Source: CAWHOW01 sp963831005 (GTDB lineage Bacteria > Bacteroidota > Bacteroidia > Bacteroidales > CG2-30-32-10). Taken from it: 64,000 bases of DNA. Shown here piece after piece: positions 17,796 through 26,559 of this stretch. The stretch covers positions 1 through 64,000 of the forward strand of contig CAWHOW010000039.1 of NCBI GenBank assembly GCA_963831005.1, read 5' to 3'. A program made the translations under genes and the position numbers. Each line of letters begins with the position of its first letter. The stretch's first letter is position 1. The notes beneath the pieces are model-generated. The model was not told where the DNA came from, searched no databases, and was given only the letters and a program-made list of their open reading frames with translations.

Positions 17796-18350
17796 TTATT
17801 TCTGATTTTTAAATGGTAAACCGAATTCTTTCAATAATGATAATGCTTCCTTATCATTCTTAGCTGTAGTAACAAAGGTCACATCAAGTCCCATAATCTT
17901 AGTAATCTTGTCGATGTTGATCTCAGGGAAAATAATTTGTTCAGGAATACCTAAAGTGTAATTTCCTTTTCCGTCAAATCCTTTATCATTTATACCCCTG
18001 AAATCCCTTACGCGTGGCAATGCAACTGAAATTAACCTATCAAGGAATTCAAACATTTTATCACCACGTAGAGTCACACGAACACCAATGGGCATTCCTT
18101 TTCTCAATTTAAAGTTAGAAATGTCTTTCCTTGATTTAGTTGGAACAGCTTTCTGTCCGGTAATCATTGTCATTTCACTTATAGAAACATCAATCAGCTT
18201 TTTATCAGCAATGGCAGAACCCATACCCTGATTAACACAAATTTTCTTTAAAACCGGAACTTGCATCTGATTTTTAAAATTGAACTGCTTCATTAAAGCA
18301 GGAACAACTTCTTCGCTATATTTGGCTCTTAACCTAGGCTTGTAATCCAT
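17796..18350 (-). CDS. rplE: 50S ribosomal protein L5
   Basis: A 184-residue L5 that binds 5S rRNA and contacts P-site tRNA. Key segments: KKICVNQGMGSAIADKKLI, TGQKAVPTKSRKDISNFKLR, and LPRVRDFRGINDKGFDGKGN. Its ATG overlaps the final base of the rplX stop codon (both at 18350), indicating tight translational coupling. Confidence 0.99.
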   Translation of the reverse strand: MDYKPRLRAKYSEEVVPALMKQFNFKNQMQVPVLKKICVNQGMGSAIADKKLIDVSISEMTMITGQKAVPTKSRKDISNFKLRKGMPIGVRVTLRGDKMFEFLDRLISVALPRVRDFRGINDKGFDGKGNYTLGIPEQIIFPEINIDKITKIMGLDVTFVTTAKNDKEALSLLKEFGLPFKNQK

Positions 18351-18670
18351 TATTTAATTACCTCCCCTGATTTTTTTGAATAACGTACTAATTTTCCTTT
18401 ATTATCTTCTTTCCTTCCGATACGTGCTGGTTTGCCTAAATTGTCAATTACCATTAAATTTGAAATATGTATCGGGGCTTCCTTCTTCACAATACCGCCC
18501 TTGGTATTTTTCGCATTTGGTTTAGTGCTTTTTGAAACCAAATTAACACCTTCAATAATTGCTTTATAATCATCCACAAGGACTTTCAGGACTTTCCCCT
18601 CCTGTCCTTTTGAATCACCGGCAATTACCTTTACGATATCACCTTTTTTAATATACAATTTTGATCCCAT
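18350..18670 (-). CDS. rplX: 50S ribosomal protein L24
   Basis: A 106-residue L24, one of the two assembly-initiator proteins of the 50S subunit. The KOW motif is at residues about 7-40 (IKKGDIVKVIAGDSKGQEGK), followed by VNLVSKSTKPNAKNTKGGI. It shares one base with the downstream rplE start and is 13 bp after rplN. Confidence 0.99.
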   Translation of the reverse strand: MGSKLYIKKGDIVKVIAGDSKGQEGKVLKVLVDDYKAIIEGVNLVSKSTKPNAKNTKGGIVKKEAPIHISNLMVIDNLGKPARIGRKEDNKGKLVRYSKKSGEVIK

Positions 18671-18683
18671 AATTATTATATGA

Positions 18684-19052
18684 TTATAGCACTTCAGGTG
18701 CTAATGAAACTATTTTCATGAATTGTTTTTCCCTCAACTCTCTGGCCACCGGTCCAAAGATACGGGTACCTCTTAATTCTTCAGTAGCCGTGAGTAAAAC
18801 GACCGCATTGTCATCAAAACGAATATATGATCCATCGTTTCTTCTGATTTCTTTATGCGTCCTCACAACGACAGCTTTAGTAACGGTTCCTTTTTTTATG
18901 TTACCTGATGGAATTGCATCCTTTACTGTAACAATTATTTTATCACCTACCGAGGCATATCTCTTTTTAGTGCCACCAAGCACCCTGATGCAAAGAACTT
19001 CTTTTGCACCGCTGTTATCAGCAACTGTTAATCTTGATTCCTGTTGTATCAT
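18684..19052 (-). CDS. rplN: 50S ribosomal protein L14
   Basis: A 122-residue L14, at the subunit interface where it contacts 16S rRNA. MIQQESRLTVADNSGAKE and the YIRFDDNAVVLL / GTRIFGPVARELREK motifs are canonical. Only 2 bp separate it from rpsQ. Confidence 0.99.
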   Translation of the reverse strand: MIQQESRLTVADNSGAKEVLCIRVLGGTKKRYASVGDKIIVTVKDAIPSGNIKKGTVTKAVVVRTHKEIRRNDGSYIRFDDNAVVLLTATEELRGTRIFGPVARELREKQFMKIVSLAPEVL

Positions 19053-19054
19053 AA

Positions 19055-19312
19055 TTATTTAGCTCTTTCGATGATTTCTACTAGTCTCCAGCATTTATTT
19101 TTGCTTAGTGGACGGCTCTCCATGATGCGAACAGTATCACCAATGTTGCAATCATTTGTTTCGTCGTGGGCCATAAATGTGGAAGTTTTCTTAACAAACT
19201 TACCATATTTTGGATGCTTGATCTTCCTTTCAACTTCAACAACTATAGATTTATTCATCTTGTTGCTAACTACCAAGCCGACTTTTTCTTTTCTTAGCTT
19301 TCTTACTTCCAT
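19055..19312 (-). CDS. rpsQ: 30S ribosomal protein S17
   Basis: An 85-residue OB-fold S17, a primary 16S binder. LRKEKVGLVVSNKMNKSIVV, KHPKYGKFVKKTSTFMAHDE and IMESRPLSKNKCWRLVEI identify it. It lies between rpmC (13 bp) and rplN (2 bp), in the expected order. Confidence 0.99.
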   Translation of the reverse strand: MEVRKLRKEKVGLVVSNKMNKSIVVEVERKIKHPKYGKFVKKTSTFMAHDETNDCNIGDTVRIMESRPLSKNKCWRLVEIIERAK

Positions 19313-19325
19313 TTTTTTAGAAATA

Positions 19326-19538
19326 TTACTTTTTAGAATCTTCTTTTTCTTTTAGTATCCTGGCACGAAGTTCTGTTTCCAGTCTGGCGACAGTTTGTTT
19401 ATATGCTTTTATCTTCATCGGATTTTCCAATGGAGAAACAGCATGGTTAAATTTCAGTTTTAACAATTGTTTCTTTTCTGTTTCAAGTCTTTCTTTGAGT
19501 TCACTCGTGGAAAGTTCTATGACTACTGACTGTTTCAT
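19326..19538 (-). CDS. rpmC: 50S ribosomal protein L29
   Basis: A 70-residue two-helix L29 at the peptide exit where it forms part of the SRP and trigger-factor site. The family pattern LSTSELKERLETEKKQLLKL and KFNHAVSPLENPMKIKAYKQ is visible; the tail is Lys/Glu-rich. It is 5 bp after rplP. Confidence 0.98.
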   Translation of the reverse strand: MKQSVVIELSTSELKERLETEKKQLLKLKFNHAVSPLENPMKIKAYKQTVARLETELRARILKEKEDSKK

Positions 19539-19543
19539 TTTAT

Positions 19544-19972
19544 TTAAATTATTGCTTCAGTATAATCTCTTCTAACAATAAATTTAGTTAAAATAGGAAG
19601 CTTTTGTGCTGCTAAGCGGAGAGCTTCTTTGGCTACAGCTAAAGAAACACCTTCTGCTTCAAAAAGTATTCTTCCGGGTGTAACTCTTGCAACAAAATAT
19701 TCAGGAGCGCCCTTACCTTTACCCATACGAACTTCAGCAGGCTTTTTAGTAACAGGTTTATCCGGGAAAACCCTGATCCAAATCTGGCCTTCACGTTTCA
19801 TATGACGTGTTACTGCCTGACGTGCAGCTTCAATTTGGCGCCCTGTAATCCAGCATTCTTCTAAAGACTTAATTCCAAATGACCCAAATGCCAACTGACT
19901 TCCTCGTTTGGCATTGCCTTTCATTTTGCCTTTTTGCTGTTTTCTGTATTTTGTTTTCTTCGGTTGTAACAT
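19544..19972 (-). CDS. rplP: 50S ribosomal protein L16
   Basis: A 142-residue L16 near the A-site tRNA elbow. MLQPKKTKYRKQQKGKMKG, the ARQAVTRHMKREGQIWIRVF block and RMGKGKGAPEYFVARV are conserved. The Arg that is hydroxylated in some bacteria lies in this conserved region. It follows rpsC. Confidence 0.99.
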   Translation of the reverse strand: MLQPKKTKYRKQQKGKMKGNAKRGSQLAFGSFGIKSLEECWITGRQIEAARQAVTRHMKREGQIWIRVFPDKPVTKKPAEVRMGKGKGAPEYFVARVTPGRILFEAEGVSLAVAKEALRLAAQKLPILTKFIVRRDYTEAII

Positions 19973-20025
19973 TATCTTCTATTTTAATATACTATATAAT
20001 CCTAAACAACTATACCTTTTTTCCT

Positions 20026-20099
20026 TTATTCTCTCGTACCTTTATATCCACCACCCGGGTTATTTCTTTTCTTACCTTTACCAAATTTAGGACCTGCGC
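20026..20099 (-). pseudogene. Out-of-frame 3' tail of rpsC
   Basis: Downstream of the rpsC stop, a different frame encodes SAGPKFGKGKKRNN followed by PGGGYKGTRE and TAA (20026-20028). This is the Gly/Lys-rich tail expected at the end of Bacteroidota S3. One extra base in the C run 20108-20111 (G run on the coding strand) would join it to the upstream frame as KPGGGMSAGPK and give a 251-residue S3. It may reflect a base-calling error in a homopolymer or a real truncation. Confidence 0.7.
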
Positions 20100-20780
20100 T
20101 CATACCACCCCAGGTTTCATACTTGTCAGTCCAATGATAGGTGACAAATCTCTTTTGCCAAATATCTCACCTTTACAAATCCAAACCTTAATTCCTATCC
20201 TACCAAAGGTTGTATGGGCTTCAGCTGTTGCATAATCAATATCTGCACGTAATGTATGTAATGGAATTCTACCCTCCTTATACATTTCACTCCTGGCCAT
20301 TTCAGCACCCGCAAGTCTGCCGGAAATTCCAATTTTTATTCCTTCAGCACCCATTCTCATAGTTGAAGCAATGGCTGTTTTTATAGCACGACGGAATGAA
20401 ATTCTTCCTTCAATCTGTTTGGCAACAGTAGAAGCTACAATAACAGCATCGACTTCTGGTCTTTTTATTTCAGTTATATTAATCTGAACTTCCTTGCTGG
20501 TAACCTTTTTTAATTCTTCTTTCAGTTTATCAACTTCCTGTCCGCCTTTACCAATAATAATTCCAGGTCTGGCAGTATTGATAGTCACTGTAACAAGCTT
20601 CAATGTACGCTCAATAATGATCTTTGAGATACCGGCTTTTGCTAAACGGGCATTCAAATATTTCCTTATTTTATCATCCTCAACCAATTTGGCTTCATAA
20701 TTTCTGCCGCCATACCAGTTAGAGTCCCAGCCTTTAATGATACCTAGTCTATTGCCTATTGGATTTGCTTTTTGTCCCAT
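20100..20780 (-). CDS. rpsC: 30S ribosomal protein S3, 3' end apparently frameshifted
   Basis: S3 sits at the mRNA entry of the 30S head. The 226-residue frame has the start MGQKANPIGNRLGIIKGWDS, the KH domain with RPGIIIGKGGQEVDKLKEEL (GxxG loop), and the C-terminal domain GISGRLAGAEMARSEMYKEG, RADIDYATAEAHTTFGRIG and GKRDLSPIIG. It then ends abruptly as SMKPGVV, without the basic Gly-rich tail found in relatives. That tail is present immediately downstream in another frame (20026-20099). One missing G in the run at 20108-20111 explains this. Essential domains are intact, so the protein would probably still work. Confidence 0.97.
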   Translation of the reverse strand: MGQKANPIGNRLGIIKGWDSNWYGGRNYEAKLVEDDKIRKYLNARLAKAGISKIIIERTLKLVTVTINTARPGIIIGKGGQEVDKLKEELKKVTSKEVQINITEIKRPEVDAVIVASTVAKQIEGRISFRRAIKTAIASTMRMGAEGIKIGISGRLAGAEMARSEMYKEGRIPLHTLRADIDYATAEAHTTFGRIGIKVWICKGEIFGKRDLSPIIGLTSMKPGVV

Positions 20781-20789
20781 TATGAATAA

Positions 20790-21278
20790 TTATATATTTT
20801 TTTTACTTCTTACTTTCTTAACTTTTGTTTCAACTACTTCAGTCTTTTCTTCAACTTGAGTTGGAGTAATTTCTTCCTCAAGAGTATTGCGACTGTCAAT
20901 GAAAAGAGTTACGTGATTAGAGCGTTTTTTAACCCTGTGTGCACGCCCCTGTGGAGCGGGCTGAATTCTTTTAAGCACTCTTCCGGCATCTACAGCAATT
21001 TCTTTAACAAATAGATTGCTATCTTCTATTCTAACGCCTTCATTTTTATTTTGCCAGTTTGCAATAGCTGAAAGCAATAATTTTTCCAGTTTTCCAGAAG
21101 CATCTTTCGAACTATGTTTTAAAATATGTAAAGCACGATCAACATTAACGCCTCTTACAAGATCTGCAACCAGTCTCATTTTTCGTGGAGAAGTAGGGCA
21201 ATTATTCAATTTGGCAAAATATGTTTTCTTTTTTGCCTCTTTTACTTCCTCAGCTTTATTACGTTTTCTGACACCCAT
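20790..21278 (-). CDS. rplV: 50S ribosomal protein L22
   Basis: A 162-residue L22, whose beta hairpin lines the exit tunnel. CPTSPRKMRLVADLVRGVNV and the hairpin region RVLKRIQPAPQGRAHRVKKR are present. N- and C-terminal extensions are low-complexity (RNKAEEVKEAKKK; TPTQVEEKTEVVETKVKKVR), making it longer than the 110 residues of E. coli but typical of this phylum. Confidence 0.98.
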   Translation of the reverse strand: MGVRKRNKAEEVKEAKKKTYFAKLNNCPTSPRKMRLVADLVRGVNVDRALHILKHSSKDASGKLEKLLLSAIANWQNKNEGVRIEDSNLFVKEIAVDAGRVLKRIQPAPQGRAHRVKKRSNHVTLFIDSRNTLEEEITPTQVEEKTEVVETKVKKVRSKKNI

Positions 21279-21307
21279 TTTAAAAAATATTTAACTTTTA
21301 TTTATTC

Positions 21308-21571
21308 TTACTTATTTCCAGCATGTCCTCTGAATATTCTTGTTGGAGCGAATTCACCCAGCTTATGTCCCACCATATTTTCGGTAACATATACAGGGAT
21401 AAATTTGTTGCCATTGTGAACAGCTATTGTTAATCCAACAAAGTCTGGAGAAATCATTGAACCTCTTGACCAAGTCTTAATAACAGTTTTTTTCTTTGAA
21501 TCAACACTAACTTGAACTTTCTTCTCAAGCTTATAATTGATATAAGGACCTTTTTTTAATGAACGACTCAT
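21308..21571 (-). CDS. rpsS: 30S ribosomal protein S19
   Basis: An 87-residue S19 in the 30S head, beside S13. MSRSLKKGPYI, IKTWSRGSMISPDFVGLTI, AVHNGNKFIPVYVTENMVGH and KLGEFAPTRIFRGHAG are all canonical. It lies 12 bp from rplB in the S10 order. Confidence 0.99.
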   Translation of the reverse strand: MSRSLKKGPYINYKLEKKVQVSVDSKKKTVIKTWSRGSMISPDFVGLTIAVHNGNKFIPVYVTENMVGHKLGEFAPTRIFRGHAGNK

Positions 21572-21583
21572 AGCTATTTATGA

Positions 21584-22408
21584 TTATTTCTTTCTTCTTT
21601 CAATAATATATTTACTTGACTGTTTCTTTGGTGCGCGGGTTTTATATCCTTTAGCCGGCATACCTTTCCGTGAACGTGGATGTCCACCGGAAGCTTTACC
21701 TTCGCCTCCACCCATAGGATGATCAACTGGATTCATAACAACACCTCTAACTCGTGGTCTTCTGCCAAGCCATCTTGACCTACCTGCTTTACCCGATTTT
21801 TCGAGACTGTGGTCAATATTTGAAACCATTCCGATAGTAGCCTTACATGTAATTAATACCATCCTGGATTCGCCAGAAGGCATTTTCAGGATAGCGTACT
21901 TTCCATCTCTTGATAAAAGTTGTGCATAAGAACCAGCACTTCTTGCAAAATTTGCACCCTGACCTGGTCTAAGCTCAATGTTATGAATTACTGTTCCAAG
22001 TGGAATTTCTTCAATTAACAATGTGTTTCCAATTTCAGGAGCAACTCCTTTGCCTGATAATATTGTTTGACCAACTTTTAATCCATGAGGAGCAATGATA
22101 TATCTTTTCTCGCCATCAGCATAAAATACTAAAGCAATACGTGATGTTCTGTTTGGGTCATATTCTATTGTCTTTACAACTGCCGGAATTGTATCTTTAT
22201 CTCTCTTGAAGTCAATAATACGATACTTTTGTTTATGACCACCACCCATATATCTCATGGTCATTTTACCTGTGTTATTTCTTCCTCCTGATTTCTTCAT
22301 CGGAGCAAGCAGACTTCTTTCAGGTTCACTAGCTGTAATATCAATATTATCGCTGATAACTTTGAAACGCTGCCCTGCTGTTGTCGGTTTTAACTTTTTT
22401 AAGCCCAT
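21584..22408 (-). CDS. rplB: 50S ribosomal protein L2
   Basis: A 274-residue L2, needed for subunit association and peptidyl transfer. It has the KMTMRYMGGGHKQKYRIIDF, ELRPGQGANFARSAGSYAQL and MNPVDHPMGGGEGKASGGHP motifs, the last containing the conserved His region near the catalytic centre. Four bases separate it from rplW. Confidence 0.99.
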   Translation of the reverse strand: MGLKKLKPTTAGQRFKVISDNIDITASEPERSLLAPMKKSGGRNNTGKMTMRYMGGGHKQKYRIIDFKRDKDTIPAVVKTIEYDPNRTSRIALVFYADGEKRYIIAPHGLKVGQTILSGKGVAPEIGNTLLIEEIPLGTVIHNIELRPGQGANFARSAGSYAQLLSRDGKYAILKMPSGESRMVLITCKATIGMVSNIDHSLEKSGKAGRSRWLGRRPRVRGVVMNPVDHPMGGGEGKASGGHPRSRKGMPAKGYKTRAPKKQSSKYIIERRKK

Positions 22409-22412
22409 TTAA

Positions 22413-22703
22413 TTAAATATTGCTGTAAAAATCTATTGTTTGTCCTTCACTTAATGTTACTATCGCTTTCTTGAACGCATCAGCTTTTCCTTCAACAAAA
22501 CCTTTTTTAGTATATCTCGATTTTGATTTACCTGCATAACGTATAGTATTAACTGCTTCTACATTTACACTATACATTTCTTCAACAGCTTTCTTTATTT
22601 GCAATTTATTGGCTTTAACATTAACCATAAAACCATACTGATGCAGCTTTTCGCTGATGCCAGTCATTTTTTCTGTGATAACCGGTTTTATTAAAACGTC
22701 CAT
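22413..22703 (-). CDS. rplW: 50S ribosomal protein L23
   Basis: A 96-residue L23 at the tunnel exit, docking site for trigger factor and SRP. VLIKPVITEKMTGISEKLHQ opens it, ANKLQIKKAVEEMYSVNVEA and the basic AGKSKSRYTKKGFV loop follow. Position between rplD and rplB is standard. Confidence 0.98.
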   Translation of the reverse strand: MDVLIKPVITEKMTGISEKLHQYGFMVNVKANKLQIKKAVEEMYSVNVEAVNTIRYAGKSKSRYTKKGFVEGKADAFKKAIVTLSEGQTIDFYSNI

Positions 22704-22751
22704 TTTTTCTTTATTTCTTATAAATAATAAATATTCTATTCTTCCTTAAAT

Positions 22752-23387
22752 TTATTCCGCTATTGAGAATAACTTTTCAACTTCTAACAAAGAGCTCTCA
22801 ACGAATAATAAATTATTGGCGTTTAAAATATCGTAAGTGCTTAGATTTGAAGTTGTGATAACTTTGGATTTCTTCAAATTTCGGGACGACAAATATACAT
22901 TTTTATTTGTTTCTGAAAGAACTAATAATGTTTTTTTATCGGAAAGGTTGAAATTATTAAGCATTTCGAGATAATGTGTCGTCTTTGGATTTTCAAAATT
23001 GAAATCTTCAAGAACAAGAATACCATTATCTTTTGCTTTATAAGTAAGAGCTGATTTACGAGCAAGTCTCTTAAGTTTCTTATTCAATTTAAAATCATAA
23101 TCTCTTGGTCGGGGACCAAATGCCCTGCCACCACCTTTGAATAAAGGGCTATTGATATCACCAGATCTTGCACCACCGGTACCTTTTTGCTTTTTCAGCT
23201 TCTTTGTACTGCCTGATACTTCTGATCTGTCCTTTGATTTATGAGTACCTTGTCTTTTACAAGCCATGTGCTGCTTAACATCAAGATAGATTGCGTGATT
23301 GTTTGGTTCGATTGCAAATATCGAATCATCAAGCTTTGCTTTCTTAGCTGTTTTTGCACCAGTTATGTTATAAACTTCTATTTCCAT
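22752..23387 (-). CDS. rplD: 50S ribosomal protein L4
   Basis: A 211-residue L4, whose extended loop reaches the exit tunnel. The loop signature KSKDRSEVSGSTKKLKKQKG and GGARSGDINSPLFKGGGRAF is clear, as is GPRPRDYDFKLNKKLKRLA. In enterobacteria L4 represses the S10 operon; no such leader is obvious here because rpsJ is internal to the merged operon. Confidence 0.99.
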   Translation of the reverse strand: MEIEVYNITGAKTAKKAKLDDSIFAIEPNNHAIYLDVKQHMACKRQGTHKSKDRSEVSGSTKKLKKQKGTGGARSGDINSPLFKGGGRAFGPRPRDYDFKLNKKLKRLARKSALTYKAKDNGILVLEDFNFENPKTTHYLEMLNNFNLSDKKTLLVLSETNKNVYLSSRNLKKSKVITTSNLSTYDILNANNLLFVESSLLEVEKLFSIAE

Positions 23388-23397
23388 TTTTTAATGA

Positions 23398-24027
23398 TTA
23401 TATAAATCTTTCAACCAATACGTAAGAACCTTTTGGTCCTGCAACTGAACCCTTAATAATAAGAAGGTTCTTTTCTTTTAATATTTTAACAATTTGGAGG
23501 TTGACCATTTTTACCCTGTCGCCACCCATTTGACCCGCCATACGTGTTCCTGGAAATACTCTTGATGGCCATGATGAAGCGCCAACTGAACCGGGAGCCC
23601 TTAAACGATCGTGCTGACCATGTGTATTATCACCAACACCACTAAAGTTATGACGTGTTATTACTCCTTGGAAACCTTTTCCTTTTGAAGTCCCAACTAC
23701 ATCAACATATTCGCCTTCGACAAATATATCAGTTGTCAAAACATCACCCTGAGTTTTCTGATGTCCTTCTTCAAACCTTGTAAATTCAACAACTTTTTTC
23801 TTTGGAGTTGTATTTGCTTTAGCAAAATGACCTTTTAATGCCTTGGTTGCATGTTTCTCTTTTTGTTCGTCAAATGCCAATTGAATAGCTTCATAGCCAT
23901 CTTTCTCGCGCGTTCTGACTTGAGTAACAGTACATGGACCAGCTTCAATTACAGTGCATGGTATATTTTTACCAGAGGCATCATAAATGCTAGTCATTCC
24001 AATTTTTTTACCTATTAATCCTGACAT
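23398..24027 (-). CDS. rplC: 50S ribosomal protein L3
   Basis: A 209-residue L3, with L24 an initiator of 50S assembly. SGLIGKKIGMTSIYDASGKN opens it; the conserved VVGTSKGKGFQGVITRHNFS and GSVGASSWPSRVFPGTRMAG blocks follow. The Gln methylated in some species is not judged here. It is 55 bp after rpsJ. Confidence 0.99.
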   Translation of the reverse strand: MSGLIGKKIGMTSIYDASGKNIPCTVIEAGPCTVTQVRTREKDGYEAIQLAFDEQKEKHATKALKGHFAKANTTPKKKVVEFTRFEEGHQKTQGDVLTTDIFVEGEYVDVVGTSKGKGFQGVITRHNFSGVGDNTHGQHDRLRAPGSVGASSWPSRVFPGTRMAGQMGGDRVKMVNLQIVKILKEKNLLIIKGSVAGPKGSYVLVERFI

Positions 24028-24082
24028 TGTTAAATGTTTTTAAATACTATATATAATATAAGGTGTTGTTCAAAATAGTTCA

Positions 24083-24388
24083 TCAAACCTTGATCTCAAC
24101 TTCAACTCCACTTGGAAGTTCGAGTTTCATAAGGGCATCTACAGTCTTTGAAGTAGTGCTGTATATGTCAAGCAAGCGCCTGTATGAACATAATTGAAAC
24201 TGTTCTCTGGATTTCTTGTTCACAAATGTTGATCTCAGAACTGTGAAAATCCTTTTATTGGTAGGTAAAGGAATAGGTCCGCTAACAACAGCACCAGTCG
24301 ACTTTACGGTCTTTACGATCTTCTCGGCTGATTTATCAACCAGATTATAATCGTACGATTTTAATTTAATTCTGATTTTTTGACTCAC
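24083..24388 (-). CDS. rpsJ: 30S ribosomal protein S10
   Basis: A 101-residue S10, also a transcription antitermination factor (NusE). MSQKIRIKLKSYDYNLVDKS, VSGPIPLPTNKRIFTVLRST and FVNKKSREQFQ are diagnostic. It directly follows fusA without tuf between them, the arrangement common in Bacteroidota, and joins the str and S10 clusters into one transcription unit. Confidence 0.99.
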   Translation of the reverse strand: MSQKIRIKLKSYDYNLVDKSAEKIVKTVKSTGAVVSGPIPLPTNKRIFTVLRSTFVNKKSREQFQLCSYRRLLDIYSTTSKTVDALMKLELPSGVEVEIKV

Positions 24389-24414
24389 TTTGTTTTGATT
24401 TTATATTTGTTTCA

Positions 24415-26520
24415 TTAAAAATTCATCACCATTCCCCTTAACCTGAACAAAACATCTTCCATAACATTCCTTGGCGTTTCTTCATAATGAGAAAACTCAA
24501 GTGTAGAAGTTGCCCTTCCTGACGTTACTGTACGAAGGTCTGTTACATATCCAAACATTTCAGCTAAAGGCACTTTTTCTTTAATTACGACTAACCCTGT
24601 TTTTGAAACTACATTTTCTGTATTTCCTCTTCTACGGTTAAGGTCGCCCAACACATCACCCAAATATTCCTCAGGAGTTTCAACCTCCAGTCTCATTATT
24701 GGCTCAAGCAAAATTAATTTCGACTTCCTGCAAGCTTCAAGGAATGCAAGACGTGCGGCAATTTCAAATGAAAAAGCATCTGAATCAACCGGATGATATG
24801 AACCATCAATAAGACGGATCTTTACACTATCAAGAGGGAAACCTGCAAGCGCGCCGTTTGACATAGCTGCTTTAAATCCTTTTTCAATAGCTTGTATATA
24901 TTCCTTAGGAAGAGCACCACCTTTGATTTCATCAATAAACTGAAGGCCTCTGAAATCTTTATCAGCAGGAGAAATAATAAACTCAAGGTCAGCAAATTTA
25001 CCTTTACCACCTGTTTGTTTCTTGTAAACTTCCCTGTGACGAACTGTGTCAGTGATCGCTTCTTTATATGATACCTGTGGCTTTCCTTCGTTACACTCAA
25101 CACCAAATTCACGTTTCAGCCTATCGGTCAAAATTTCCAAATGCAATTCGCCCATGCCGCTGATAACTGTTTGTCCTGATTCCGGGTCAACCATTACTTT
25201 AAAAGTAGGATCTTCTTCAGCTAACTTATGCAACGCATTTGCAAGCTTATCAATATCAGCCTGTGTTTTAGGTTCTATTGCTAGTCCGATAACTGGTTCA
25301 GGGAAAGTCATTGATTCCAGAACAATCGGATGTTTTTCATCACAAAGTGTGTCGCCTGTACGCATTTCTTTAAATCCCAGAACTGCACCAATATCACCGG
25401 CTTCAATCTCTTCAAGCGGGATCTGCTTATTGGCATTCATCTGTACAATACGAGAAATTCTTTCTTTTTTACCGGTAGTAGAATTAAGTATCATGGTACC
25501 TGCTTTCATCTTCCCTGAATAAACACGGAAGAATGCAATACGCCCTACAAAAGGATCGGTAGCAATTTTGAATGCAAGAGCGCAGAAATGATCGTTCACA
25601 TCCGGCTTTCTTAACTCGTCTTTTTCTGTTTTAGGATTAATGCCTTTTACAGCATCAATATCAAGCGGACTTGGTAAGTATGCAGTTATTGCATCAAGCA
25701 AACACTGCACAGCTTTATTTTTAAATGAAGAACCACATATAACAGGAGTAATTCTCATCTGCAATGTGGCTTTTCTGATCTCTGCAATAATTTCTTCTTC
25801 GGTGAGTGAATCGGGATTCTTCAAGAATTTCTCAAGAAGGTCATCCCTTTCTTCGGCAGCGCCTTCAATAAGTTTATATCTGTATTCTTTAACTGTTTCA
25901 ATTAAATCTTCGGGAATAGGTATCTCCTGGAAGTTCATTCCCTGTGATTCCTCATCCCAAACATAAGCTTTGTTCGTAACCAGGTCAACAATGCCGCGGA
26001 AGGTATCTTCGTTGCCAATTGGTATCTGGATAGGAATAGGGTTTGCAATCAATCGTTCCCTGATCTGTTTAACCACACCAAAGAAATCTGCTCCCGGCCT
26101 GTCCATCTTATTGATGTAACTAATGCGGGGAACATTGTATTTATTCGCCTGACGCCATACTGTTTCTGACTGGGGCTGAACACCACCAACAGCACAGAAA
26201 AGTGCAACAGCACCATCGAGTACCCTGAGTGAGCGTTCTACTTCCACCGTAAAATCAACATGACCGGGAGTGTCAATAATATTAATCTTAAACTGCTCGT
26301 TCTTGTGGTCCCAAAAACAAGTTGTAGCTGCAGCGGTAATGGTTATGCCTCTTTCCTGTTCCTGTATCATCCAGTCCATTGTAGCAGCGCCATCATCCAC
26401 TTCGCCTATTCTGCGGTTTACGCCGGTATAGTACAATATACGCTCGGTTGTTGTGGTTTTACCCGCATCAATGTGAGCCATAATGCCTATATTCCTTGTA
26501 TTTTTCAGATCCCTTGACAT
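24415..26520 (-). CDS. fusA: Elongation factor G
   Basis: A 701-residue translocase GTPase. G1 is HIDAGKTTTTE (Lys21), G2 RGITITAA, G3 DTPGHVD and G4 NKMD. Domains II to V follow, with PEPVIGLAIEPKTQAD in domain III, GKPQVSYKEA leading into domain IV, and LEPIMRLEVETPEEYLGDVL in domain V. Length is typical of canonical EF-G. It lies 39 bp after rpsG. The fusA2 type is less likely given the operon position. Confidence 0.99.
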   Translation of the reverse strand: MSRDLKNTRNIGIMAHIDAGKTTTTERILYYTGVNRRIGEVDDGAATMDWMIQEQERGITITAAATTCFWDHKNEQFKINIIDTPGHVDFTVEVERSLRVLDGAVALFCAVGGVQPQSETVWRQANKYNVPRISYINKMDRPGADFFGVVKQIRERLIANPIPIQIPIGNEDTFRGIVDLVTNKAYVWDEESQGMNFQEIPIPEDLIETVKEYRYKLIEGAAEERDDLLEKFLKNPDSLTEEEIIAEIRKATLQMRITPVICGSSFKNKAVQCLLDAITAYLPSPLDIDAVKGINPKTEKDELRKPDVNDHFCALAFKIATDPFVGRIAFFRVYSGKMKAGTMILNSTTGKKERISRIVQMNANKQIPLEEIEAGDIGAVLGFKEMRTGDTLCDEKHPIVLESMTFPEPVIGLAIEPKTQADIDKLANALHKLAEEDPTFKVMVDPESGQTVISGMGELHLEILTDRLKREFGVECNEGKPQVSYKEAITDTVRHREVYKKQTGGKGKFADLEFIISPADKDFRGLQFIDEIKGGALPKEYIQAIEKGFKAAMSNGALAGFPLDSVKIRLIDGSYHPVDSDAFSFEIAARLAFLEACRKSKLILLEPIMRLEVETPEEYLGDVLGDLNRRRGNTENVVSKTGLVVIKEKVPLAEMFGYVTDLRTVTSGRATSTLEFSHYEETPRNVMEDVLFRLRGMVMNF

Positions 26521-26559
26521 CGATCTTTTGTTCCGGCTATACCTTTATATATATACTAA

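Noticed and set aside
20100..20120. Programmed -1 frameshifting in rpsC
   Set aside because: There is no slippery heptamer of the X-XXY-YYZ type at the G run and no known case in S3; a lost base is simpler.
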